A DNA stretch of 6,913 nucleotides from Pseudomonadota bacterium (GTDB lineage Bacteria > Pseudomonadota > Gammaproteobacteria > Burkholderiales > Burkholderiaceae_D): assembly GCA_023416415.1 (NCBI GenBank), contig JAEZHR010000096.1, positions 1 through 6,913 of the forward strand, in the 5' to 3' direction. The notes under the pieces were generated by a model that saw only the letters and a list, made by a program, of their open reading frames with translations, had not been told where the DNA came from and did no database searches. Made by a program: the position numbers and the translations under genes. Position 1 is the first letter of the stretch. The number at the start of each line of letters is the position of its first letter. Below are positions 1-6,460 of the stretch, piece after piece.

Positions 1-1117
1 GCACAGCCGAGCCCTGGTTCGGATACAGGTCCAGTCCTCCCGCGTCGTTGAGGCGCGCCCGCAGGAACTCGTTGCGCCGGTCCGGCCGCGGCCAGTCGAA
101 ATCGGCGCACAGCGTCACCGGCTTCGGCAGCACATCGCGCACCGATTGCAAACGCAACAGGAAGGGCCGCACGAACAGCAGGAAAGTCACGAAGCTCGAC
201 ACCGGATTCCCCGGCAGGCCAATGAAATACGCGCGTCCGCCGCTGCGGCGCAGTTCGCCGAAGGCCAGCGGCTTGCCGGGCTTGACCGCGATCTGCCACA
301 TATCCAGCCGCCCTTCCGCCTCCACCGCCGGTTTCACAAAATCGGCTTCGCCAACGGAAACGCCGCCGGAAGTCAGCACCAGGTCATGGGCTTGCGACGC
401 AGTTCGCAGCACCGCCTGGGTTGCCTCCAGCGAGTCGGGCACGATGCCGAAGTCGCTGACTTCGCAACCGATGTTCTGCAACAGGCCACGCAGAAGGAAA
501 CGATTGGAGTTGTAGACGGCACCGGGCTTGAGCGGCTCGCCCGGCATCGCCAGTTCATCGCCGGTGAAGAACACGGCCACGCGCGGGCGCCGCACCACAG
601 GCAACTCCGCCAGTCCGACCGAAGCGGCCAGGCCGAGTTCCTGGGCGCGCAGGCGTGTGCCTGCCGCGAGGATGGTGCTGCCGGTACGGATGTCCTCGCC
701 TTGGCGGCGAATCCATTCCCCGGCTTGTGGCACATGGCGGATCAGCACATTCTCGCCCTGGGCCTCGCACTGCTCCTGCATCACCACCGCGTCAGCCCCG
801 GGCGGAATCATCGCCCCGGTAAAGATGCGCGCCGCAGTGCCCGGTTCGAGCTGCGTGCCGACCACGCCGGCAGGCAGGCGCTGCGCGACGCGCAGAACTG
901 CTGCCCCGCTTGCGCAATCTGCTGCGCGGACGGCATAGCCGTCCATCTGAGTGTTGTCCATCGATGGAACATCCAGCAGCGATACCTGAGCCGCTGCGAG
1001 CACGCGTCCGCTGGCGTCGAGCGTGGCAATGGTCTCGAAATCGCGAATCGGCTCGGCGGCATCCAGCAGGCGTTGCAGCGCCTCCCCGGTTGCCAGCATC
1101 GGCGGATTCGCGCTCAT
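1..1117 (-). CDS. moeA: MoeA, molybdopterin molybdenumtransferase (3' end cut off by window edge)
   Basis: This cytoplasmic enzyme inserts molybdate into adenylylated molybdopterin, releasing AMP, in the last step of basic molybdenum cofactor synthesis. The 372 visible codons start at an ATG and align along their length with E. coli MoeA (411 aa), so about 30-40 C-terminal residues are missing. Visible motifs are DNTQMDGYAV (54-63), the FTGA turn with Thr100, RRQGEDI with Asp142, TGDEL with Glu188, SGGVSVGEAD (250-259), KPGKP (279-283) and GLPGNPVS (300-307). Asp59, Thr100, Asp142 and Glu188 fall at the same numbers as residues I recall as important in E. coli MoeA. The start lies 5 bases after the thrC stop and has only a weak purine stretch (GCCGGG directly before ATG), so translation is probably coupled to thrC. 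In related bacteria, as I recall, moaD and moaE often follow; that would lie beyond the left edge. Confidence 0.96.
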   Translation of the reverse strand, partial: MSANPPMLATGEALQRLLDAAEPIRDFETIATLDASGRVLAAAQVSLLDVPSMDNTQMDGYAVRAADCASGAAVLRVAQRLPAGVVGTQLEPGTAARIFTGAMIPPGADAVVMQEQCEAQGENVLIRHVPQAGEWIRRQGEDIRTGSTILAAGTRLRAQELGLAASVGLAELPVVRRPRVAVFFTGDELAMPGEPLKPGAVYNSNRFLLRGLLQNIGCEVSDFGIVPDSLEATQAVLRTASQAHDLVLTSGGVSVGEADFVKPAVEAEGRLDMWQIAVKPGKPLAFGELRRSGGRAYFIGLPGNPVSSFVTFLLFVRPFLLRLQSVRDVLPKPVTLCADFDWPRPDRRNEFLRARLNDAGGLDLYPNQGSAV

Positions 1118-1122
1118 CCCGG

Positions 1123-2583
1123 CTACAGCCCGGTATGACGGGCGATGAACTGCTTGACCTGCTCGACATCGGCCGGCATCACTTCAAAGCGTTGCGGCAG
1201 CGACTCGATGTTCTCGAAGCCTGCCGGACGCGCTGCGTCACGCCCCAGCGCCTCGCGGATAGTTTCGTTGAATTTGGCCGGCAGCGCGGTCTCGAGCACA
1301 ATCATCGACACGCCGGCACCCAGGTTTTCGCGCGCGACTTTCACGCCATCGGCGGTATGGGTATCGATCATCACACCGGTCGAATCGTACACGTCACGGA
1401 TGGTGGCAATGCGGTCCGCGTGCACCGACTTGCCGGACACGAAGCCAAATTCGCCGACGCGCGCGAACTCGTCACCGTCGCTGCCCGGCTTGCCTGAAAG
1501 GTCGAAGCCGCCGTGCGTATCGACCTTGCGGAACAGCGCATTCACGCGCGCCGCATCGCGTCCGAGCAGGTCGTAGATGAAACGTTCGAAATTGGACGCC
1601 TTGCTGATATCCATGCTCGGGCTGGTCGTGTGGTATGTCTCGGCCGACTTGCGCACCCGGTAGACGCCGGAACGGAAGAATTCGTCGAGCACGTCGTTTT
1701 CGTTGGTGGCGACCACCAGCTTGTCGATCGGCAGGCCCATCATCCGCGCAATATGGCCGGCGCAGACATTGCCGAAGTTGCCGGAGGGGACCGTAAACGA
1801 CACCTTCTGGTCATTGCTGCTCGTGGCCGCAAGGTAACCGCGGAAGTAATACACAACCTGAGCCACGACGCGCGCCCAATTGATCGAATTGACTGTGCCA
1901 ATCTTCTGGCGCGCCTTGAATTCCAGATCGTTCGAAACGGCCTTGACCATGTCCTGGCAATCGTCGAACACACCTTCGATGGCAATGTTGAAGATGTTCG
2001 GGTCCTGCAGCGAGAACATCTGCGCGGTCTGGAAGGCACTCATCTTCCTGTGCGGCGAAAGCATGAACACGCGAATGCCCTTCTTTCCGCGCATCGCATA
2101 TTCGGCCGCGCTGCCGGTGTCGCCAGAAGTCGCGCCGAAGATATTGAGCTGTGCATCCTGCTTTACCAATGCGTACTCGAACAGATTGCCGAGCAGCTGC
2201 ATCGCCATGTCCTTGAAGGCCAGCGTCGGGCCATTGGACAGCGCCTGCAGGATCAGCCTCGTCCCCTTGTGCTCCTCGAGCGTACGCAGCGGCGTGATCT
2301 GCTCGGCGTCATCCCCCTCGCGCGCATTGCGGTAGACCTCCTTCACATACGTCTTGTGCGCCAGCGCCTTCAGATCGGCTTCCGGAATGTCGGTGGCGAA
2401 CTTCTTCAGGATCTCGAACGCGAGGTCGGCATAGGAAAGCTTGCGCCAGGCGTTGAGCTCCGCGTCGCTGACCCTGGGATATTCGGCAGGTAGATAGAGA
2501 CCGCCATCGGGCGCAAGTCCGCCGAGCAGGATCTGGGAAAAGGATTGCGCTGGCGCCTGGCCGCGAGTGGAGAGGTATTGCAT
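1123..2583 (-). CDS. thrC: Threonine synthase
   Basis: This PLP enzyme converts O-phospho-L-homoserine to L-threonine and phosphate, the final step of threonine synthesis. The protein has 486 residues, the usual length for the longer proteobacterial/fungal-type ThrC. It opens with MQYLSTRG and LGGLAPDGGLYLP (20-32), typical of the N-terminal domain. The PLP-binding lysine is Lys124 in NGPTLAFKD. The phosphate-binding and substrate loops are seen in GATSGDTGSAA (150-160), NSINWARV (232-239) and SGNFGNVCAGHIA (267-279). The ATG at 2583 is chosen because it gives the conserved MxYxSTRG start; an in-frame ATG at 2634 would add 17 unrelated residues and lies upstream of a candidate -10 box. No clear Shine-Dalgarno sequence precedes 2583. 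The gene follows tdh after 65 bases and runs almost directly into moeA. Unlike in many betaproteobacteria, it is not adjacent to hom. Confidence 0.98.
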   Translation of the reverse strand: MQYLSTRGQAPAQSFSQILLGGLAPDGGLYLPAEYPRVSDAELNAWRKLSYADLAFEILKKFATDIPEADLKALAHKTYVKEVYRNAREGDDAEQITPLRTLEEHKGTRLILQALSNGPTLAFKDMAMQLLGNLFEYALVKQDAQLNIFGATSGDTGSAAEYAMRGKKGIRVFMLSPHRKMSAFQTAQMFSLQDPNIFNIAIEGVFDDCQDMVKAVSNDLEFKARQKIGTVNSINWARVVAQVVYYFRGYLAATSSNDQKVSFTVPSGNFGNVCAGHIARMMGLPIDKLVVATNENDVLDEFFRSGVYRVRKSAETYHTTSPSMDISKASNFERFIYDLLGRDAARVNALFRKVDTHGGFDLSGKPGSDGDEFARVGEFGFVSGKSVHADRIATIRDVYDSTGVMIDTHTADGVKVARENLGAGVSMIVLETALPAKFNETIREALGRDAARPAGFENIESLPQRFEVMPADVEQVKQFIARHTGL

Positions 2584-2616
2584 GGATGCGAGAAGGACAA
2601 TTCCGGACAGCCTGTG

Positions 2617-2622
2617 ATTATA
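2617..2622 (-). promoter_or_regulatory. Candidate -10 box for a thrC-moeA promoter
   Basis: The minus strand carries a perfect TATAAT in the 65-base gap between tdh and thrC. It would place transcription start near 2610 and leave a leader of about 27 bases before the thrC ATG at 2583. No hexamer resembling TTGACA is found 16-19 bases upstream, and there is no TG extension before the box, so sigma-70 promoter activity is only a possibility. The AT-rich hexamer stands out in this GC-rich window, and its position would give thrC and moeA transcription independent of kbl-tdh. Confidence 0.35.
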
Positions 2623-2648
2623 CCTGCCGTCCATCAGGCGGATCGGCT

Positions 2649-3620
2649 TCAGACGCCATGGAGCAGCGCGGCACCTTTCGCCGGCATGTGAACCAGCATG
2701 TCGTCGACCATGTCCTCCAGTCCGATGCGTGCCTGCCACCCCCAGTCCGCGCGGGCATGACTATCGTCCAGACTGCGCGGCCAATTGTCTGCGATGCCCT
2801 GACGCACATCCGGCGCGTAGACGATCTCGAAGTCGTGCACACGCCGCTTGACCGCCTCCGCCAGCTCCTGCGGACTGAAGCTCATCCCCGCCACGTTGTA
2901 GGCCGACCGCACGTGTACCGCCTCGCCGGGCGCATCCATCAACTCGACCGTTGCGCGCAGCGCATCAGGCATGTAGATCATCGGCAGCCTGGTGTCGGGC
3001 CGCAGGAAGCAACGATAAGACTGACGTAGCCGGGCGGCCTGCAGCATGGCGATTGCGTAGTCGGTGACACCACCTCCAGGCGGCGACTTGTAGCTGACAA
3101 TGCCGGGGTAGCGAATGCTGCGCACATCCACGCCGTACCGTGAGTGGTAATACTCGCACAAGCGTTCGCCGGCCTGCTTGCTGATGCCGTAGATCGTGGT
3201 CGGGTCCATTACGGTCAACTGGGGCGTATTCACGGCTGGCGTATGTGGCCCGAAGGCCGCGATCGAGGAAGGCCAAAACACCTTCAATGCCTTTCCGGTT
3301 CGCAGATGCGCACGTGCCAGCTCCAGCACGTTCAGCAGCCCGTTCATGTTCAGCGCCCATGCCTTCAGCGGCAACTCTTCGCCCTTCACTGACAACAATG
3401 CCGCAAGGTGATAGATCCGGCTGAAATCGTGTACATCCATCGCTCGGGCAAGTTGCTCGGCTTCCAGCACGTCGAGTACCTCCTGGCGAACGTCACCACT
3501 CCCTACCCCCGGCACGATGTCGGCGGCAATCACGTTAGCCGCGCCATGGCGAGCTGCCAGCATGTCGACCAGTTCACTGCCGATCTGGCCGTTGGCGCCG
3601 ATCACGAGCATGCGCTCCAT
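2649..3620 (-). CDS. tdh: L-threonine 3-dehydrogenase, short-chain dehydrogenase (epimerase-like) type
   Basis: This enzyme oxidises L-threonine with NAD+ to 2-amino-3-ketobutyrate, which the neighbouring Kbl cleaves. The 323-residue protein is an extended short-chain dehydrogenase resembling GDP-mannose dehydratases/UDP-galactose epimerases, not the zinc-dependent medium-chain Tdh of E. coli. The Rossmann motif is GANGQIG (8-14). The catalytic residues lie in WPSSIAAFGP (around Ser118/Ser119) and YGISK (Tyr144, Lys148). Segments diagnostic of the SDR-type threonine dehydrogenases of animals, Flavobacterium and Cupriavidus are RYPGIVS (170-176), PGGGVTDYA (181-189), TRLPMIYMPDALRAT (210-224), YNVAGMSFSPQELA (241-254) and DDSHARADWGW (285-295). 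The start is well supported: GAGGGG at 3626-3631, overlapping the kbl stop, lies 5 bases before the ATG. The 9-base gap to kbl indicates a two-gene operon. A generic sugar epimerase is the alternative, but the motifs and the kbl partner argue against it. Confidence 0.92.
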   Translation of the reverse strand: MERMLVIGANGQIGSELVDMLAARHGAANVIAADIVPGVGSGDVRQEVLDVLEAEQLARAMDVHDFSRIYHLAALLSVKGEELPLKAWALNMNGLLNVLELARAHLRTGKALKVFWPSSIAAFGPHTPAVNTPQLTVMDPTTIYGISKQAGERLCEYYHSRYGVDVRSIRYPGIVSYKSPPGGGVTDYAIAMLQAARLRQSYRCFLRPDTRLPMIYMPDALRATVELMDAPGEAVHVRSAYNVAGMSFSPQELAEAVKRRVHDFEIVYAPDVRQGIADNWPRSLDDSHARADWGWQARIGLEDMVDDMLVHMPAKGAALLHGV

Positions 3621-3625
3621 GACAT

Positions 3626-3631
3626 CCCCTC
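3626..3631 (-). promoter_or_regulatory. Shine-Dalgarno site of tdh, overlapping the kbl stop codon
   Basis: GAGGGG on the minus strand begins within the TGA stop of kbl (3630-3632) and is followed by a 5-base spacer and the tdh ATG at 3620. It is the clearest ribosome binding site in the window and fixes the tdh start. Its overlap with the kbl stop suggests that ribosomes finishing kbl re-initiate on tdh, keeping the two pathway enzymes in step. Confidence 0.75.
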
Positions 3632-4832
3632 AACGCGCCAGAACCGCGAGCTCGCGGCCGGCCTGCTCGAATGCATCGAGCGCCCGGTCCAGGTGCTCAC
3701 GCGTGTGCGCCGCTGACATCTGGACCCGCACCCGTGCCTGTCCCAACGGGACCACGGGATGAAAGAAACCGCTGGCCAGAACGCCGAGCTCGTACAGGCG
3801 CTGGGCAAAGCGCTGCGCCAGCGACGCATCGAACAACATGACCGGAATGATGGCATGCGTACCGGGCTTGATCGTGAATCCGAGTTCGGCGATGGATTGG
3901 CGAAAGTAGCGCGTGTTGGCATGCAGGCGCTCGCGCAATTCCGAGGAGTCCGCCACCTGCTTGAGTACGGCGAGCGAGGCACCTGCAATCACTGGAGCCA
4001 ACGAATTCGAGAACAGGTAGGGTCGCGACGTCTGGCGCAGCGTCTGCACCACCTCGTTCCGCGCCGCAGTGAATCCGCCCATCGCTCCGCCCAGGGCCTT
4101 GCCCAGCGTGCCGGTAATGATGTCGATACGCCCCATCACGCCATGATGCTCGTGCGTGCCGCGCCCGCCCGCTCCCATGAAGCCGGTCGCATGAGAATCA
4201 TCAACCATGACCAGGGCGCCATGAGCGTCGGCGAGCGCACAAATGCGATCGAGTTGAGCAATCGTGCCGTCCATCGAGAACACGCCATCCGTCACGATCA
4301 GCTTGTGACGTTTGTCCGCGACCGCCTGCAACTGCGCCGCCAGGTCATCCATGTCATTGTGCCGGTAGCGCAATCGCGCTGCCTTGCAAAGGCGAATGCC
4401 ATCTATGATGGAGGCGTGGTTCAAGGCGTCCGAGATGATTGCGTCATTCTCGTCGAACAAGGGTTCGAATACGCCACCGTTGGCATCAAAGGCCGCTGCA
4501 TACAGGATCGCGTCCTCCATGCCGAGGAAATCCGCCAGGGCGCGCTCCAGTTCCTTGTGCACGGTTTGGGTACCACAGATGAATCGCACAGACGACACGC
4601 CGTAGCCGTAGCGTTCGCTTGCCGCGGTCGCCGCGTGGACCATGTGCTCCGAGCCGGACAGGCCAAGGTAATTGTTCGCGCAAAGGTTGATGAGCCTGCG
4701 ACCATCCTCCCCTAGCACTTCCGCTCCCTGGCGCGAGGAAATCGCGCGCTCCGGCTTGAACAGGCCTTGTGCGTGCAATATGCCCAGCTGGCTGCCCAGT
4801 CTGTCGTAAAAGCTTTGCCTTACGTTCGTCAT
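3630..4832 (-). CDS. kbl: 2-amino-3-ketobutyrate CoA ligase (glycine C-acetyltransferase)
   Basis: This PLP enzyme of the alpha-oxoamine synthase family cleaves 2-amino-3-ketobutyrate with CoA into glycine and acetyl-CoA, the second step of threonine degradation. It has 400 residues against 398 in E. coli Kbl and is colinear with it. Key segments are CANNYLGL (51-58), [16 protein letters not shown] (81-96), the substrate region [18 protein letters not shown] (134-151), TDGVFSMDG (181-189), DDSHATGF (211-218) and the PLP-lysine motif [11 protein letters not shown] with Lys245. The SNSLAP (275-280) and [14 protein letters not shown] (354-367) blocks separate Kbl from the related KAS/ALAS/BioF enzymes. 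The ATG at 4832 is the only reasonable start; GGGGGAG lies unusually close, 2 bases from the ATG, and sits inside a G-quadruplex motif. tdh follows 9 bases after the stop. An intrinsic terminator upstream implies that kbl has its own promoter, which I could not identify. Confidence 0.97.
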   Translation of the reverse strand: MTNVRQSFYDRLGSQLGILHAQGLFKPERAISSRQGAEVLGEDGRRLINLCANNYLGLSGSEHMVHAATAASERYGYGVSSVRFICGTQTVHKELERALADFLGMEDAILYAAAFDANGGVFEPLFDENDAIISDALNHASIIDGIRLCKAARLRYRHNDMDDLAAQLQAVADKRHKLIVTDGVFSMDGTIAQLDRICALADAHGALVMVDDSHATGFMGAGGRGTHEHHGVMGRIDIITGTLGKALGGAMGGFTAARNEVVQTLRQTSRPYLFSNSLAPVIAGASLAVLKQVADSSELRERLHANTRYFRQSIAELGFTIKPGTHAIIPVMLFDASLAQRFAQRLYELGVLASGFFHPVVPLGQARVRVQMSAAHTREHLDRALDAFEQAGRELAVLAR

Positions 4833-5039
4833 CGCTCCCCCGCCCGGCCCCCGTCGCCCCGCCACAGACTCCGATTCATGTCGCCGGCATTGACACAACA
4901 GTTGAAATCATTGCCCGGCAAACAGGAACGGCTTTCGAATAGGAGGAAAAGGACCCCGCCGAGTTCCCGCGGGTCGCCGGCACACCGCAACACGAGCACG
5001 AACACGCGCTGCTGCCCAGCAACAGCTTTCCGCCTGACG
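4833..5039 (-). other. Non-coding leader region upstream of kbl
   Basis: These 207 bases lie between the hom terminator and the kbl start and hold no convincing gene. Read on the minus strand, they contain two exact copies of TGCCGGCGAC (plus-strand 4973-4982 and 4880-4889, 93 bases apart), an 8-base palindrome CCCGCGGG (4966-4973), a short inverted repeat TGCTG-CC-CAGCA (5010-5021), a second one TTGCC-C-GGCAA (4911-4921) and a CCTCCT (4941-4946) complementary to Shine-Dalgarno sequences. No good -35/-10 pair is visible, although the kbl-tdh promoter should be here because a terminator stands immediately upstream. Confidence 0.6.
4837..4860 (-). promoter_or_regulatory. G-quadruplex-forming motif over the kbl ribosome binding site
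   Basis: On the kbl-sense strand there are four guanine runs of 4, 5, 3 and 5 bases, separated by loops of 4 (CGAC), 2 (CC) and 1 (C) bases. This satisfies the common pattern of four G3+ tracts with loops of 1-7. The last run is part of GGGGGAG, the only Shine-Dalgarno-like sequence for kbl, with the ATG 4 bases after the run. Folding in the mRNA would hide the ribosome binding site. The motif is seen directly; folding and any role are inference, and such runs occur by chance in GC-rich DNA. Confidence 0.5.
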
Positions 5040-5070
5040 AAAAAAAAGGCGCCGCATTGCGCAGCGCCTT
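5040..5070 (-). terminator. Intrinsic (Rho-independent) terminator downstream of hom
   Basis: On the minus strand AAGGCGC-TGC, a GCAAT loop and GCG-GCGCCTT form a 10-base-pair stem with one G-U wobble, followed by an uninterrupted tract of eight T (5040-5047), the first two of which are the last bases of the stem. It begins 38 bases after the hom stop codon. It should end the alaA-hom transcript and separate it from kbl-tdh. Confidence 0.93.
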
Positions 5071-5108
5071 CTCCGCACCCCCGCCCGAGCAGGGTTCCGT
5101 CCAATGAA

Positions 5109-6431
5109 TCAGTTCAAGTTTTCGAGGCGGATCTTGGTCACCTGCCCTGCAACCGTCTCCAGCGCTACGATCTTCTCGATGGCTTCGATGACGTTCTTTT
5201 CCTTGGTTTCGTGCGTGAGCATGATGATGTCGACGCGGGTTTCGCCTTCCTCCGGCTCCTTCTGCAGCATGGCATCAATCGAAATCGAGGAAGCGGCCAG
5301 GATGCGGGTCACATCGGCCAGCACTCCCGCCTGATCTGCCACCCGCATGCGCAGGTAATAGCTGGTGGTGACTTCCGCCATGGGTACAACCGGAATATCG
5401 GCCAGCGCGGTCGGCTGGAAGGCCAGGTGCGGAACGCGATGCTCCGGGCTGGCTGAAGCCAGGCGGGCAATGTCGACCAGATCGGCCACCACGGCCGAAG
5501 CAGTCGGCTCGGCGCCGGCGCCCTTTCCGTAGTACAGCGTCGCGCCAACGGCATCGCCCTGCACCAGCACCGCGTTCATCGCACCCTCGACATTGGCAAT
5601 CAGGCGCTTGGCGGGAATCAGCGTCGGATGCACGCGCAGCTCAACGCCGGGCTTTCCCTCGACTTCGGTGCGCTTGGCAATGCCGAGCAGCTTGATGCGG
5701 TAGCCGAGCTGCTCGGCATAGCGGATATCGGTTGCCTGCAGCTTGGTGATGCCTTCCACGTAAGCCTTGTCGAACTGGACCGGAATGCCGAAGGCAATTG
5801 CCGCCATGATCGTGGCCTTGTGAGCGGCGTCCACGCCCTCGATGTCGAAGGTCGGATCGGCTTCGGCATAGCCGAGGCGCTGCGCATCCTTGAGCACGAC
5901 ATCGAAATCCAGCCCCTTGTCGCGCATTTCGGACAGGATGAAGTTGGTGGTGCCGTTGATGATGCCGGCCACCCACTCGATTCGGTTTGCGCTCAAGCCT
6001 TCGCGCAGGGCCTTGATGATGGGAATGCCGCCGGCCACCGCCGCTTCGTACGCCACCATCACGCCTTTATCCTGCGCCGCCTTGAAGATTTCATTGCCGT
6101 GGGTGGCCAGCAGCGCCTTGTTTGCGGTGACCACGTGCTTGCCGTTGGCGATCGCCTTGAGCACCAGGTCCTTTGCCACGCCGTAGCCGCCGATGAGCTC
6201 GATGACGACGTCGATCTCGGGATTGGCGACGACCAGATTGGCGTCACTCACCACTTCGCACAGCCCGCCGGTCAGCTCCCTGGCACGCGCCGTATTCAGG
6301 TCGGCGACCATCGCAATCTCGATATTGCAGCCGGCACGCCGCGCAATCTCTTCCTGGTTGCGACGCAAGACGTTGAACGTGCCGGAACCGACGGTGCCGA
6401 TTCCGAGTAGACCTACTTTGATGGATTTCAT
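5109..6431 (-). CDS. hom: Homoserine dehydrogenase with C-terminal ACT domain
   Basis: This enzyme reduces L-aspartate-4-semialdehyde to L-homoserine with NAD(P)H, at the branch leading to threonine, methionine and isoleucine. The 440-residue protein is a monofunctional Hom without an aspartokinase domain. The nucleotide-binding motif is GLLGIGTVGSG (7-17). Further family blocks are TANKALLA (102-109), YEAAVAGGIPIIKALREGL (128-146), GIINGTTNFIL (156-166) and GYAEADPTFDIEGVDAAHK (187-205), which contains the catalytic-site acidic residues and Lys205. An ACT domain occupies about 357-435 (YYLRMRVADQAGVLADVT onward) and is the usual site of threonine feedback. The ATG at 6431 gives the conserved MKxIKVGLLGIGTVG start; an in-frame ATG at 6443 and a GTG at 6470 are possible. 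None has a visible Shine-Dalgarno sequence. It follows the aminotransferase gene by 57 bases and ends before a strong terminator. Confidence 0.98.
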   Translation of the reverse strand: MKSIKVGLLGIGTVGSGTFNVLRRNQEEIARRAGCNIEIAMVADLNTARARELTGGLCEVVSDANLVVANPEIDVVIELIGGYGVAKDLVLKAIANGKHVVTANKALLATHGNEIFKAAQDKGVMVAYEAAVAGGIPIIKALREGLSANRIEWVAGIINGTTNFILSEMRDKGLDFDVVLKDAQRLGYAEADPTFDIEGVDAAHKATIMAAIAFGIPVQFDKAYVEGITKLQATDIRYAEQLGYRIKLLGIAKRTEVEGKPGVELRVHPTLIPAKRLIANVEGAMNAVLVQGDAVGATLYYGKGAGAEPTASAVVADLVDIARLASASPEHRVPHLAFQPTALADIPVVPMAEVTTSYYLRMRVADQAGVLADVTRILAASSISIDAMLQKEPEEGETRVDIIMLTHETKEKNVIEAIEKIVALETVAGQVTKIRLENLN

Positions 6432-6460
6432 GGCAAATGACATTGAGGGTGAAGCGGATC

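Noticed and set aside
146..1138. Long open frame of 330 codons on the plus strand opposite moeA.
   Set aside because: Its codons are in exact register with the reversed moeA codons, its product is rich in His, Arg and Gln with no recognisable motif, and moeA is clearly real. It is a GC-rich antisense shadow.
1513..2493. Plus-strand open frame of 326 codons opposite thrC.
   Set aside because: It has the same codon register opposite a well-conserved gene and shows no domain or ribosome site; a shadow of thrC.
2584..2634. Longer thrC start at the ATG at 2634, adding 17 residues.
   Set aside because: The added residues do not resemble ThrC, whose family starts at MxYxSTRG, and the start would lie upstream of the candidate -10 box.
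2618..2637. Possible hairpin CCTG...CAGG after tdh as a terminator.
   Set aside because: It has only four pairs, a long loop and no T tract.
3759..4715. Plus-strand open frame of 318 codons opposite kbl.
   Set aside because: It is register-aligned with kbl codons and has no family resemblance; a shadow.
4890..4895. Perfect TTGACA on the plus strand in the hom-kbl gap.
   Set aside because: The hexamer 17 bases downstream is GCCCGG, nothing like a -10, and no plus-strand gene follows.
4876..4911. Small minus-strand frame [11 protein letters not shown] upstream of kbl as a possible leader peptide with two Thr codons.
   Set aside because: It has only 11 codons, no ribosome binding site, no clear enrichment in regulatory codons and no terminator/antiterminator pair after it.
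4941..4946. Perfect AGGAGG on the plus strand.
   Set aside because: No ATG, GTG or TTG opens a credible plus-strand gene at suitable distance; it lies in the antisense of the kbl leader.
5628..6410. Plus-strand open frame of 260 codons opposite hom.
   Set aside because: It is register-aligned with hom codons and has no recognisable domain. All four main genes show the same effect, so it reflects codon usage rather than overlapping genes.
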